Below, piece after piece: positions 49,455-62,282 of a DNA stretch of 64,000 nt. Under the pieces are notes generated by a model. That model was given only the letters and a program-made list of their open reading frames with translations, made no database searches and was not told the origin of the DNA. This DNA comes from Manis javanica (Eukaryota; Chordata; Mammalia; Pholidota; Manidae). The position numbers and the translations under genes are program-made. The stretch is taken from positions 101,542,001 to 101,606,000 of the forward strand of contig NC_133167.1 in NCBI RefSeq assembly GCF_040802235.1, in the 5' to 3' direction. How positions within the stretch are numbered: position 1 is the first letter of the stretch; each line of letters starts with the position of its first letter.

Positions 49455-51789
49455 AGAATAGCAGGTGCTGGCTTGAAGCACAGATATAAAAAGGTTCAAG
49501 AATAATTACCCAGGTTAGCAAATTCTCAACACATCATGAAAAGGGAGTCAAACTACCTCTTCTTGCACGACATCTTGTTTTGCTGCCATTTACAGACTGT
49601 AACAATACACAGATCTTTGGTCTGATGCAGTATCGATCTACCATCTATCTACCTACCTTCCTACCTCTGAACGTTGCCAGAGATCTATCAGGCCTTTGAT
49701 GAATCAGCTGGTGGTGATTTCTATACAATTGCTGGGAGACCAAAGGACTCTGTGCAAACCTGAGTGGCCCTGTGGATCTAAGGGGGGTAGGGAAGATCAA
49801 TAGGAAATTTAAGATGCTAGGAATCAACCATAGTTATATACCTAACCATTATGTGTGTAATTCCTTATATATCTTATATTACACATATATAATACATACC
49901 GTTACATATATAATTGAGACCAGGAATGAGTCTGAACATTGACAAAAAAGCATGACAACAAAGAAGAAAACAAAAATTCTTGGTTTTATGTAGAGAAAAG
50001 AGGAATTAAAGTAAAATAAATATGAGGTAATAAAAAAGGAAAACAATACATGGTACTTTGCAACAAAGGAAGAGAAATAATGGAGGCGTGAGGGAGGGTG
50101 ACCCAGGAGGAACGTGTGGTGGAATCTGGGGCTCCCTAAGCAACCTGTCTAACTGGCCACCCAGACAAGCCCACGCTGGCTCAAGGAACAGGATGGTCCC
50201 TCCCACTGAGCCACAGACATTGGCCCCAAAGTCCTGTTTCTGAAGGAAGAGGAAAGAACTGGTTCTTCACTGAGCGCCTATAGCTCAGTTTGGCACTCTG
50301 ACTTCCAAGCCAACGTGTCTGGCCTTACTTCTCTCATTTAACACATTCTGTCTCCCTCTGATGCCTAACACCCTACTTCAAATGAAATTCTTTCAAGAAG
50401 ATTCACCAAAAAACCCTACCCAGCCTATCTTGAGGGCAGGTGCCCGGATTTCTATTGAAATGCCTATTCGGTGCAGCCACCGCACACATATTCCATGTGT
50501 TCATGATTAACTATTTGCTTTACAGGCACAGTCTGGAGCCATTGGGCCCAAAGAGGAGGAATATCACTAAATCCAAGTATTCCCACAGTGGGGATAAGAT
50601 TTCACAGTCAAATAAATTATTAAAGTCAGGTGAATAACTTCTTTCTATTATTCAGTGGCTCTCAATTTCACAGCTGTAACAGACTCAGAGGCGAATAGTG
50701 AACATTCTGCTTGGATTTTTTTTACGGAGGAAAAAAAATCCCACTTATCCAAACACTTAAAGAAAAGTTAAAACCATACCATTTCCTTTGGAAAGAAAAG
50801 ATTTTTATGAACTGTGACCATTCTCTCAAAGGAGTCGGAATCCTGCCTTCCATCTTCTTCTTAAGTCACACACTTCCTCCATGTGTATAGTTCCCTGGAT
50901 CGTTCTGGAAAGAACACACAGTTACCTTGAGCACAGCAGCTTTGTTCCTAGTGGAAAACTCACAAAACACGCCCAGTATTCTTGTTGTTCCTCACGTCAG
51001 GCTGGAAAAACGAAGTGTCCATATGGAGACAGTTTAAAATATTTATAGACAAACTTACACAACTAAATTAAGACTCACCCTTCGAAGTAGTCACCTTGAA
51101 TTTTCTCCACTCTTATCCAAGTTACATTGTGATTGTTCAGAACCAATCTGAGGAGTCTGCTTTGGGTATTTATTGCCTTTCCAAGAAAATCAGGCTCAAC
51201 TCTGTAACTCCATATTATGCTTTACTAATAATGCTGTTCCCTAGCTTAATCATTTGCTTGACAGCAGATCTCTTTTGATTTGGAAAAAAAAAAAATGGAC
51301 TCTGTTCTCCATGGACAAAGATTGTCACACTGAGAAGAGCCGAAAGAATGTGTCATAGACTCTGAAGGCAATTAAACATGGAGGCATTCCAAACTTGTGC
51401 AAGGGCCTCATTAGAATATGCAAATAGCCTCTGGGCCATTTACTGGGGAGATCACCTTTATTTGGGAGACAGAAGTTGTGATATGAGTCCTAGCAAAACA
51501 AAAAACCAACCGCATCACTTTACAACTTCATATAGAAAACTTAATTATATGCATCTCGAAGCCTTATTCTTTTAAATTGGAATAACTAGCTAACGAGGGG
51601 ATTTTTTTCCCCAACATTCCTGGAAAAAACATTTTGATCAGAAATTTCATTTTTAGTTGTTTTAACCCAAAAGCTCCGCTAGCAATAACGATTTGTTATG
51701 GGATCATATTAACTGAAGAGAGAAATAAACTCATCTCACATAAAGTACTTTCTCTCAAGTACCAAAAAAAAAAAAAAATCCACTTAGAC
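49455..51789. other. Intergenic, nothing recognised
   Basis: This is AT-rich intergenic sequence with an A11 run near 51285 and an A15 run at 51764-51778, next to the proposed STOX2 3' end. No coding exon was recognised. Confidence 0.5.
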
Positions 51790-51805
51790 ATATAACCAAA
51801 TGTTA

Positions 51806-51811
51806 TTTAAT
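51806..51811 (-). terminator. STOX2: Candidate distal STOX2 poly(A) signal (ATTAAA)
   Basis: The minus strand reads ATTAAA. About 28 bases further on comes a T15 run ending in GG (plus-strand A15 at 51764-51778), which suits a U-rich downstream element. This is inference; no transcript data are available. Confidence 0.35.
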
Positions 51812-52594
51812 ATCTTAAAAAGTAACACAATCCAAAATGGATATTTCACACAACACTACATAAACAACATGAACACAATATTACCATATGGAGGGACTTT
51901 CAAATATAGACTTACAAAAATCCCTGTGCGTTTTTTTTCTTTTAAGTTATTATACTAAGCATGACAAGTAATCATCATTTACAATATGGTACGCTGACAC
52001 GATAAAAACCATGTTACAAATGTGCTGTTATAAATCAGTAACATTAGGGAAGACATTTCATGAACTGTAATTATTTCATATGAAATACTATACAATATAA
52101 ACAGAACATCCATCTTGGATGACCTTTACAGCAACCAGGGACCAAGTCATTTAAAATTTTTTTTTTTGTCAGTGCAAACACATTTTATCCAAGGCAGTCT
52201 TGGCTGCAAAACTCCTTTCTAACATATACTAAATCCCACTTGCACTTCTTAATTCATTTACCCTAATGCAATAGTCACATTCAGTCACTCAAGAGAAAGA
52301 TACCTGCAGAATGATGATTCTTTTAAACTGAATGCTGAAATTTCCTTCTCTTCTAGAAAGTAGTATCTATGTCAACTCCTCTAAGGACCTTGATCAGTAG
52401 CTGTCAATACTTACAAGAGGGTGACCCTAGGGCAGCTCTAGTCCTAACCCATCATGTGTGCACACCACCACACACGAATTGCCCTTCCAATGTGGGAAGC
52501 AGGGTGGAGTGTCAGTGTCTAGGTGGGTAAATGAGGCAGGTGGGGAAAGCAAGGTGAGGAGCTGCTGGGTGAGTTTCTTCTAGTCCCTGGTCGG

Positions 52595-52646
52595 CAGGGG
52601 TGGTGGTGGGGGTGGTGGTGTGTGTGTGTGTGAGTGTGTGTGTGTT
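52595..52646. repeat. GGT/GT simple repeat
   Basis: Plus strand: GGGGTGGTGGTGGGGGTGG passes into a (GT)n tract with one interruption. The G-run spacing could support a weak G-quadruplex on the plus strand. In the STOX2 transcript it would read as a C- and CA-rich tract. Confidence 0.9.
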
Positions 52647-55600
52647 TTCACATTTGAGGCCAACAATGAGCAGCTAGAGCCCTATAACTGATAACACACA
52701 ATCTTAAGAAGGTTTAGTCCCCCTTGAGCCTTGTAGAATTCTGACCCTTGCAAATCAGCAACTGTAAGTCAGAGAACAACTGTAAAAACACAGGAGTATG
52801 TGTTAGAGGAGCAATCACTGGGGAATCTCTCTTGGGAAGGCTGCTGGGAAAGACACAGAGATTAACTCAATCAGGGAGGGCCGATGTCCATTTCAAACAT
52901 ACCAGGATATTTGATGATGAATTTTTTCATATATGTAATTTACGAAATGTCTGCTAAATAAACATCTATGGGAAAATACTGAATGCATCCTTAGTGTTCT
53001 AAAGCCTTCTGGACAGTGATGGAGTGACAGCTGATTCTTTTATCTTACTTGGCAAAGACCAGACAGATAGTAATCTTTTCCCTGCCCATATTTTACTAAA
53101 CCACAGCAAATCAATGCTTTCCATGGCTTCCACATGATTTTTTTTCCTGTGTTTTAGCACCCCAGGGCCCTAAATGTGTGCAGAAGAGTCACTCTGGAAC
53201 AAAAGAGAACATAAGCGGGATGGAACTGCGGTGGAGAGGGGAGCAGGAGGGTTCACTTCCTGGGTCCGCTCCTGTGTGGCAGCAGTGCCGGCTGATTCTG
53301 TGACTGGCCGGTAACGGTCACAGAGAAGGCCCCACGACGGATCCCGGGACTCCTAATCTGAGCAAAGACTTAGAACTACATCAGCTCCCTAGGAAATCCA
53401 GATTCTTCCAAGTGGGGCTCAATCGATTGTACCGAATTCCTCCTGTGCTAAGAAGCACTGTGAAGGGTACTTGATAAAGTTTTAAATTAAAATTTGTTTC
53501 AGCACCTCCCACTGTCAGGAGCAGTCATGTTCCTGAAAGATGGTATCTTAGCACAGGAATTCTAGAAGCCGATAGGAAACTGTAAACAAGGGTGTACGTC
53601 TAGGTCTACCTCGGACGCAATGGCATTTGGGTGGATTCGGTAAAATTCCAAACACCCTGAACTTTTTGAATAAAAATGGACAAAGGTGTAAAGTTGTATT
53701 TGTTTTTCTTTGACTTTATTAGCACACATCAGAAAAATAGCATTGTATCGAGAAATTTCTCATGACGGTCTATGAAACAGATAGAAAATGGATCACGGAT
53801 AGCTGCCACTGTGTTTCTGGGTAAGTGAAGTCACTCCTTTGTTATTTCATTCCAAGTATGGGTGTTACAAGGATGACCTGCTTTTGTTTGTGAATCTGAA
53901 TGCTTTGGAAGCACTCTGAGATCCCAGAAGGGACTTGCAAAGTCACTATAGGTCGTTCATTTTTAGTCAAGCTCTCAGACTGCCCTCATTATATAGGTGA
54001 GACTTTTCAAAATATGATCCCTTACTGTATTGTGAGCAGTATGCCTATAATTTAAAAGCTTTCTTTTCAAGTACACTTTGTGGTGATAAGTGGTTTATCC
54101 TGGGTGGAACTTAGCAAAGCTGCGCCAACCTAAAAAAACAGACCAATACATCCGTTTTCATTACACAGATTTCTCCTCCCGATGGTGACTGCAATGTCGT
54201 TTACATTTACATGTTAGAAATGCCGGTTAGGTTATGAGAAAGGGAGATTTGGGAGCAGCTGGTGTGCAGACCATTGTTACTTCAGATTAACTTCCAATTT
54301 ATGCTTCCTGAACTTGAGCTTCGCAACATCAGAGAAGCAGTAATTTGTTATTTTTATCCAGTTAACTGTGTTTCAGCTCTTTGTTTTCTCTATTTAATGG
54401 CAACCCCCACCCCGCCCTTTCCATATGCTCATTAAAGTCCCCTGAGATGTGCAAAATATATAAAGTGGAATACAAATTATTTAACAAGAAAGTGGTGAAT
54501 ACGCAGGACAGCTCTTTGACTTAAAATGATGTTTGGGCTTGGTAGGGTATCACAGAAGTGAAGGCCGACGGGTCCAAAGTGCTCCCAAGGCTGCAGCCCG
54601 AATTTCTTGTGTCTTCTGTTACTGAAAAGCTAAAATTCAAACCAGATATTTGCAGGAGTAAATAGCTAGCTAAATTATGTTTACCAATTGGCTCTTTGGC
54701 AGGGAGAACTATCTCAGCAGGAAGAGGGTGTTGGCAGGCGGAGGGCAAGGCGGCGGGTGGGGGATGATGAGAAATTTAAACTTCCTTTCACTGGGAAAAT
54801 CAAGTGCGCTTTTGTGGGAAAGAGAAGAGAGACAGGTTTACATCTGAAAGTGAAATCATGCCGTAAAAGGAAACCACGTCAATGGAAGTCAGGAGTCCAC
54901 ACTGGCAATCACTGACTGACACACACACAATGCCACGGCCTAATGGTTAAGAAAGGTTTAAACTTGGCTTTTCTGAACAATACACTTGAACGCACTGCTG
55001 CCGCTTCATCAAATTTATGGAGGTAGTTATATGCAAAAATAAAATTACCATAAAGTAATATGCTGTATCATACTAATACATACGTGTGCAAAATGCCGAC
55101 AGATGGGTTGACCCTTTAAAGTTGAACGCTACACAGAGATTCAACCAGATTCAGTTCTGTAAACCTTTTCAGTTGATAAACTCTTAAGTGAAGACTAGAT
55201 AAGCAGCCGTTTAACACAAAGCTATCATTTCGGTGGAAGAAAAGCATGTTGGCCAAGCTTGGACCTGGCAGAGCGCCGGGTCACAGAGAACCTCGCCGCC
55301 ACCACCTTGGGCCACATTTGGAATGAGCCTCCTGCCACCGCTCCTCCCCTATTCAAGAATCCCAGTTGGATTCAGAGGAGTATTTCTACAAGGAACGCCT
55401 GCTTACACCCTATCATCTTTAAAGTCCATTATTTCTACACTAACGGCTGCTGGTCTAAGGGAGTTGGTTTTTTTTTTAAATTTTAAATCATGTACCCCAT
55501 AGCATCAGGCAAATAATATACACATTTTATTTGAATAATATCTTCTGTAAACCTATTTCTTCTGAAATATTGATAACTTTGTATTTTAAAGCTTCTCTTA

Positions 55601-57832
55601 AAGGTAATGCTTTCCTTTCCTGTTCACACAGCATTTGATTATTATAATGGCTACTTTCAGAGGACCAACTGGAGGCTGGTGCATTGTCTCAATGGTTATA
55701 TTATTTATGAACTGATAGTACATACGATAAACATTTGAGAGCAGGTTCTTGGAAAAAACGAATTTAGACAGAAGAATTTGGTAAATGTATGGTATACAGC
55801 TCCCCAAGGAAACAGATTCTATAGATAATCTTTCAAATACATTATCCTTCCTTCTGGACATATTTAAGCAATGAGACAAATAGTGTATTTGTGGGCAATC
55901 AAGACATGCCTAGGAGGAAATATGGCATGAAATTGAAAGTCAACTGACTTAAGCATTTTAGTAACGTGGGAGTTTACCAAGAAATGTGCTTACAATTCAC
56001 TATAAGGAAAAAAAGGAAATTATTACTAAACTTGACGAGTCCAGGTTGACCCAATGCAACTTCCAAACATCTGAAAAAGCATGAGGGAGGGAGACTCCAA
56101 ATGTTTCAAGAATCAGTCTGACTATGTATATGACTGCATTCTTTAAACAGATTGCTAGCGATTAAGCCTAATACTGAAGCAGAAGTGATTCACCGGTATT
56201 ATGCCAATTACTGAAATCTGAGGCAAAAAAATTTTATATTTATTTTTGGATATATATTTCATGGTATATGGCTCCAAATATCACGTGCCACTAAACTAAA
56301 TAAAACTTTTTGTCAGACCACTTACTGGTGTCATATATAACCCTTTTGCAAATAATTTTCCATTATCTACAGGTTTATTCCATTTTTCTCATACGATAAA
56401 ATACGGAAACTGAAATGTCTCTTTCCTATGAGGTTGAAGCTTGAGTGTTTGCAATCCCTTTGCTGTGGAGTGTTTTCTTTGTAATCCAACATGACATTGG
56501 AAAAACCAAAGCAAACTGCTAACAAACCACTTTGAAATAAATTGGGCTGCTAACTATACATCCATCTAAAAATGCCTCCTGAAATTGGTTACAAAGTATC
56601 TGTAAACATTACTCTGGCATAGTTCATGGATGCATAATCATTACTCTGATAAATTGCAGGGGAGTACAAGTCAGGATTATACCACACTTGCAGAATGAGC
56701 ACATTATGTTGTTAATTACATGGGCACATGTATATTTCTAATCAAAAATTATTTTAAAGTTTTCTCTATAGATATCTTCCCAGGAATAAAAGGCCTGAAG
56801 TTCAACTCTCCCTAAATTTGCTCTTTCCTATAACCACTAAAAATTATCTCCCACAGCCTAATTTAGGCATTCTATTTAAAACTACATAAAATAGATTAAT
56901 GTCCTTCCATTAGAAAGAATAATATCCTCAGGCCATACTCTTCATTTGTATCACAAAGAACATTTTGCTTTTAAACAAACTAATTATTGTTATCTATTAT
57001 AGTAAGATAGGATCACTTATCACAAGGAGGAAATGATCTTCCTTAAATATTTGATTAACATCTTTTAAAAGTCCACATTACCTCTTCCATCACTTAGCGT
57101 TCCCCTTCCTTTGTACACTCCGGATTCAAAGGCCTATATTCCTGTTTGTGATTGTGGAAGGTTAAAAATTCAGACAAGCATCTGTTACGCTTAAAAACAA
57201 AATCCTGAAAAAACAACCCTCCCAGAACCTTGGTCACGACCCCTTCTGACACACTTCCATGGGCTTCTGCAAAATCGTGTCCCAAAAACTCACAGTGAAA
57301 AATGACTGGTGCATAAACAATTCACACACAAAGGGCTGGGGCCCCTTCTGGTCAGTTGGACATCAATTTCCCTCAAGGTGGACCCTTGCATTTGACATTT
57401 TGTGGTGGCTGAGTTTGCTTGTTTCCGTTTGTTTTGGAAGTGTCAGGGATCAGTTCTGTGGCACCACTGGACCACAGATGGGGAGCAACACGCATCTGTG
57501 GCATTTAAAAATGGGATTGGCAACTGCATGACATTGAAAATGCGTATTACACTTACAGTGTCTAGACTTTCCTACGTGTGCTCGGTTACAATTAGTGAAG
57601 CAAAAGTGTACATGTCACCCCTACTACTATCCTGTTGCTACAGAGCCATAAATGTGAAAAGCAATACGCGGAAATAAAGATTTTTTTCGCCCTAGCCTAC
57701 TTAGCAGCACAGTTTAAGTAAACACAAAAACTGTGATGGAGAAGCTTGTCTTTCCCAAGATGTAAACATCAGTCCCAGTGTCGTAAACTTGGCTGTATCG
57801 CACGAGACAGGAGATCAGGGGCAGAACGACTG

Positions 57833-58028
57833 TCACACACTAGTAACAGAAGCCTGCAAGCAGTTGGAAGGTTTCTGCAGTTTCTCAGCATCATTTGCCG
57901 GGGGGTCCGTACTTGCTCGGAAGTTGAAGGCCGGGCCAGCTCCACCATGGACTGGGCTCAGGGTAGGGTTCTGACGACGGTTACTTTCAACAATGCTCGA
58001 TGTGTTGGAAGCCAGGCTCTCCCGAGTG
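57833..58028 (-). CDS. STOX2: STOX2 terminal coding exon (PDZ-ligand-like C-terminus)
   Basis: STOX2 is a storkhead-box protein, a paralogue of STOX1 with an N-terminal winged-helix domain, thought to act in the nucleus and studied in placenta/decidua. On the minus strand a pyrimidine-rich acceptor (CCTTTTTACTCTTTTAG) precedes C, which completes the Arg codon split at the previous exon. Sixty-four residues follow, then TGA at 57835-57833. The peptide begins TRESLASNTSSIVESNRRQN and ends KLQKPSNCLQASVTSV. It is rich in Ser, Asn and Pro, and its last four residues VTSV fit a class I PDZ ligand (S/T-x-hydrophobic). I recognised the C-terminus as STOX2 from memory, and the convergent position next to ENPP6 agrees. 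The frame is intact. Confidence 0.93.
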
Positions 58029-58326
58029 CTAAAAGAGTAAAAAGGTTTTGTTTTGTTTTGTCTTTAACATAAATAATTATATATTGAGCCCCAGAGGAAG
58101 AGCAAATGATGAAGTTAATGGATTTCCTCTGTTGGTTCATAATGTCACATACATATACCATCGTGTACTGATTTTTCACATATGCTCGTCCAGCAAGATT
58201 CCAGAAGCTTTCTTCCCAAGACATGTTATAATTGGCAGCGCATGGAATAAAGGGTTTTTATACAGCTAAATGCACTTGAAATGTTCCCCTTTCTTTTCAC
58301 ATGCAAGGAAACAACCTCAAAATTGG

Positions 58327-58348
58327 ATGTGATAGATAGCTATCACAT
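58327..58348. promoter_or_regulatory. Palindromic GATA-motif hairpin
   Basis: ATGTGATAG and CTATCACAT are perfect 9-bp inverted arms around a 4-nt ATAG centre. They give TGATAG and AGATAG in one orientation and CTATCA in the other. WGATAR is the GATA-factor site, although TGATAG and AGATAG are the more permissive forms. Confidence 0.4.
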
Positions 58349-59870
58349 TAGTTTTTAAAAAAGAATCATAAATATACGTTTGTAATGAATAATTTCACTT
58401 CAGGCTGGAAATTCGTTGATACAACTGCTCTTGAATGAACTCAATCATTTTACCCTAATGAATCTGTTTTCATTCTTGATTAGCAGGGTTGACTTCGGTG
58501 GACTCCAAGCATGTCACTCACTCATTTGCCACACTGATGGGAATAAAATCCTTTTAAAACACGTCATACCTGTTTCAAATGTGAATACTTTAGTTAAAAT
58601 ACTTTATATGTGCAAATAAGGAATCTTAGGTTTTCTCCCCACTCATTTGTGACATTTACATTTACCTCCCCTACCCCACCACCGATACCACTTTGGTAGA
58701 AATATTTCATTTTTTAAAGGATTCTTATAGAGATGATCTAAAGGCTTTTGTACCTTGATTTCTCTTCAGTTTTTCTAAGTTAGAAATACTTGAATCTGTT
58801 TTACTGCTACAAGGGATTCAGGACATTTGACATTTCAAATGTGTAAGGCAATAGCAGAAATAAAATTACCTGGCCTGATCGATGGGAACTGAATGGGTTT
58901 CATGTTCGAGGTCCTTGCAATGGTTATAAACACCGAGTTTACGAAGTGATTCAAGAAACCATAATGATGCTCAAAACACCCACCTTACTGGGTAGCTTCA
59001 AGGTTTATAAAATATTCCGTAAGAGCTGGTCCCCACAACTGATGTTAGCCTGCTGCAGCCAGTCCACAGGTGACACTAGTATGGTAAGCATCTCCACCAC
59101 CTCTTTCATTCCCATCCTAAGCTGGCAGCAATTTGGTCTGCGCCCTGTACATGTGTTCCCCACCATCTGAAAGTAGAGCATCCCTATGCAACTTTGGTAA
59201 GCCGAGAAGGTGTCAAGTGTAGAGTTAGTAGTAAACGCTGCTATGGTACGAACGTAGGTCTTTCATAAAATCCAAGTGGCAGAATGCGGGCAGTGACTGT
59301 ACCATCTCTTCCTAACAGGTTATTTCATCCTGAGCTCGTGGAGCCCAGAGTCAATGGGTCAAAAGGGAATTTGTTCATCTACTGCCAAAAAGACAACCAG
59401 ACCTTTCTTGACTGCAGGTGGGGTTACTTCCAGAAGGTTAAGATGTTTATAGAAAGAAGTCAAGTTCTTCTATTCCACTTACAGTAGATCTGGGCATACC
59501 GAAAAATACTTCAGAACGCCATCACCAAAGGGATGGAAAGTGCTAGACCTGCCTACTACCTGCCTTACACCTTCCTAAGAAAATTCACCTGTGGTGCCAG
59601 CACTACAACTGGGGCAGAGGGTCAGGTGGGGGAAGGAAGAAGGGCAGAAGCAGGGAGGAGCCCTTGGATTTCATGACACGTCCCCCTTCAGTTTCATTCT
59701 TAATCATGACAGTCACTCCTTACAGTTACGTCCTCATCTCTAAATGACTCCACTGACTCCATTGCCTTACGCCTCTAAGAAGACCTCCTCATATCTGAAA
59801 ACAGGGAGAGTTATGTTGTGATTTACCTCCTTGTGGAGGAAAGAAGAGATAAACATTGAGTAAGAATTTG

Positions 59871-59985
59871 TACACGAAGAAGCTAGACAAATGCAAATTA
59901 TTTGTCTCACCTCTGAATTAAGTAATTGCTGTGGGTCGGCATGGGAATCTATGTATTATGGCTTCAGAATCTTTATATTACCAAT
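59871..59985. repeat. Copy A of a 115-bp intronic duplication
   Basis: It aligns without gaps to 60781-60895, with 6 differences in 115 (about 95% identity). It contains an exact POU octamer ATGCAAAT at 59891-59898. It belongs to no repeat family that I recognise. Confidence 0.93.
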
Positions 59986-60780
59986 ATTATCTTTTGTACA
60001 GGAAAATTTATTTTAAGGTCCAAAGGACCATTTTTCAACCAGCTTTTGAGGCACTGTCTTAATATTTAATAAGTACCTGCTGGGCGCCAGGCACTGTGCC
60101 ACGCACTGTACACACACATCCTGACCGTCAGTCTCCAAGGTGGGAGCTGTCTGTGCTCTAAGAGGCCTCGGACCACCTTTGACCCCAGTCAGCTTATTAA
60201 TAGTGATAAATATACGTGGTACTGCAGTTTCTCCAAAGGATGTATTTCGTCACTGCTATAATAATGAGCGAGCATGCAGCACTCAGATTGAGGGCTCTGG
60301 ATACAATGATGAGAAAGTTAATGGAGATGGAGTAGCAGTAAAAATGGTTCGCAAATGTACATGGGCTTGCTTTTTTTTTTAAGAGAGCTAAGGGACTGCA
60401 ACCCTAAAAATAAGATCTCAGGATCTTACGGGCAGAAGAAGTGAACCAAGCCATTGTGTTGTTCGCCCTCCTGCATGGACGAGCTTCCCCCGGTGCCGTG
60501 ATTCCCCAGCACATGCTCACGGGTTACATTAACGCAAACACATCCCGGCAGCCTTTAGTCCCTCTGATTTTCAAATTATGCTTATCAACTGGTTTTTGGC
60601 CTCAGATTTAGAATAGCAGGCTTTTCATGTCATGGCTGGTCATTTTGACTATTAGATGTCAAAGCCCAGTTTAAGTTACCTTTTTCCTTCTCAATATCCT
60701 TCTGTTCCCAACCAAAGGGACTGAAAATTTTTTGAAATGTGGCCGAACCTGACTTCAGAGCCAGCACTGAGAGCTACAAG

Positions 60781-60895
60781 TACACTAAGAAGCTAGACAA
60801 ATGCAAATTATTTGTCTCACCTCTGAATTAAGTAATTGCCATGGGTCAGCATAGGAATCTATGTATTATGGCTTCCGAATCTTTATATTACCAAT
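60781..60895. repeat. Copy B of the 115-bp intronic duplication
   Basis: It is the gap-free partner of 59871-59985 at an offset of 910 bp. The octamer ATGCAAAT is preserved at 60801-60808. Flanking sequence differs on both sides, so the duplicated unit is sharply bounded. Confidence 0.93.
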
Positions 60896-62244
60896 CCCAT
60901 TTTTAGTCCTTTTTTTTTTAAGTTGGATGTTAGTTGCTCGGTGTATTTTTTACTGACAGGCCCAAATAAGTGGCCTGCTTAAGATTCCTGCAGCTCACTG
61001 GAGTGGAGAGGTGTCAGCATGCTAGTGCCATTTGGCTGGAACACTCCTCACACTGGAGAGTGAAATGCCCCGTAACTGAACTATCCTCCTCTGTAGATCA
61101 CCCTCATGCATCATAAAGGCAATTTAGTGAACTTATTGAGGTGTGCGGAAAGTACAGTTTAAAAATAGGTATGGAAAATGAGTTTGTCACCCAGCTTCTA
61201 AGCAAAGGACATTAAATATGGAATGGGTAACATCGGGAACTGTTCTGCAGATTCTCTAACTGCATGGAATTTGTGGGTAATCTATGTATTCCTATAGAGG
61301 AAATTCTACCTAATAATAGTGGCCAGACACGTAGCTAATGTGTGAAGGCTGCCCTCACAGAATGACCTTTACCTTCCACCATGACAAAGCATATTAACTT
61401 TAAGTATATTATTAAATAAAGGAAAATAAACTTATTGCAAGAAATCATCCCATTCATAAATTCTATAGTCTGTACCCCAAATCTAGAGATAATAACATAT
61501 ATTCTGTGGACAGACTGGTTCAACTATTTCATGAATATTTCTGTTTATCTGCCCCCAAACAAAACACTTTCAATATTATGCAGTGGTAGGTTTTTGAGTT
61601 AAGAGCCATTAAACTCCTCCCAACGTCTCCCTAGCAACTATCTCTGGAGTCGGACAGCTTTCCCCTGGGAGGCCCAGGGCCGAGTGGGCAGTGTGAAGCC
61701 CTAGAAACTGTGTGTGAAAAGCATTAGGCAGTGGTGTCTACATAGTAAGAAACCACAGAACATAGGGTAAGGAAATAATACAATATAAAGGTAAAGAAAT
61801 AAAATAATAAGAAACCATCAAACAAACGGCACAGAAACCACACTTTTCATGAGCATGAGTTTTGAACATCGACCGTCAACTACAGACCTTCACTTATGCT
61901 TACCTGGTATCCACTATTTGGAATTCAAGAGAGAAAAAAGAGAGTAGAAGAGGGAAATAGAAAAGGAAAAGGTCTATGAAGGAATTGGTAAATAAATTAA
62001 GATTGATTAGGGATAAAAAAATATTTAGCAAAAAATTATTTCTTAGAAAAGTCACGTAAAAGGGCAACCGTTTTCAGTACCATGGGTCCCTGGGGTCTGT
62101 GAGGACTCCTTGAGGGACGGGTGGACACCTGGGGCTGCTGGTCTCCCCCCGACTCAGACCAGAGTGCCATCTCTGTGGTTTGTTTAGACACTAGGCTTCC
62201 CACCCATGTGTTCACTTGGGGAAAAAAAAAGGTTACATGATAAA

Positions 62245-62282
62245 AATCATCATCATCGTCATCATCATCGTCATTGTCAAAA
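62245..62282. repeat. Imperfect (ATC/GTC)n trinucleotide tract
   Basis: The blocks tcatcatcatcgtcatcatc and atcgtcattgtc make an interrupted trinucleotide repeat in the STOX2 last intron. Read on the minus strand it would encode a run of Asp, but nothing indicates that it is an exon. Confidence 0.9.

Larger units (their letters stand above)
51790..57832 (-). other. STOX2: STOX2 3' UTR (extent inferred)
   Basis: On the minus strand, non-coding sequence follows the STOX2 stop codon at 57833. I see no LINE, LTR or SINE in the next 6 kb. That contrasts with the repeat-laden intergenic region and fits a constrained long UTR. I place the end near 51790-51800, where a minus-strand ATTAAA is followed by a T-rich stretch. 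Internal AATAAA hexamers (plus-strand TTTATT near 56374, 56240, 55526 and 53715) could give shorter isoforms. A GT/TG tract (52600-52646, CA-rich in the transcript) lies within it. Open frames in this stretch look like chance. Confidence 0.45.

Noticed and set aside
61620-61640. RFX X-box-like sequence (gtctccctagcaac)
   Set aside because: Only one half matches the consensus well, and a single degenerate motif is not evidence.
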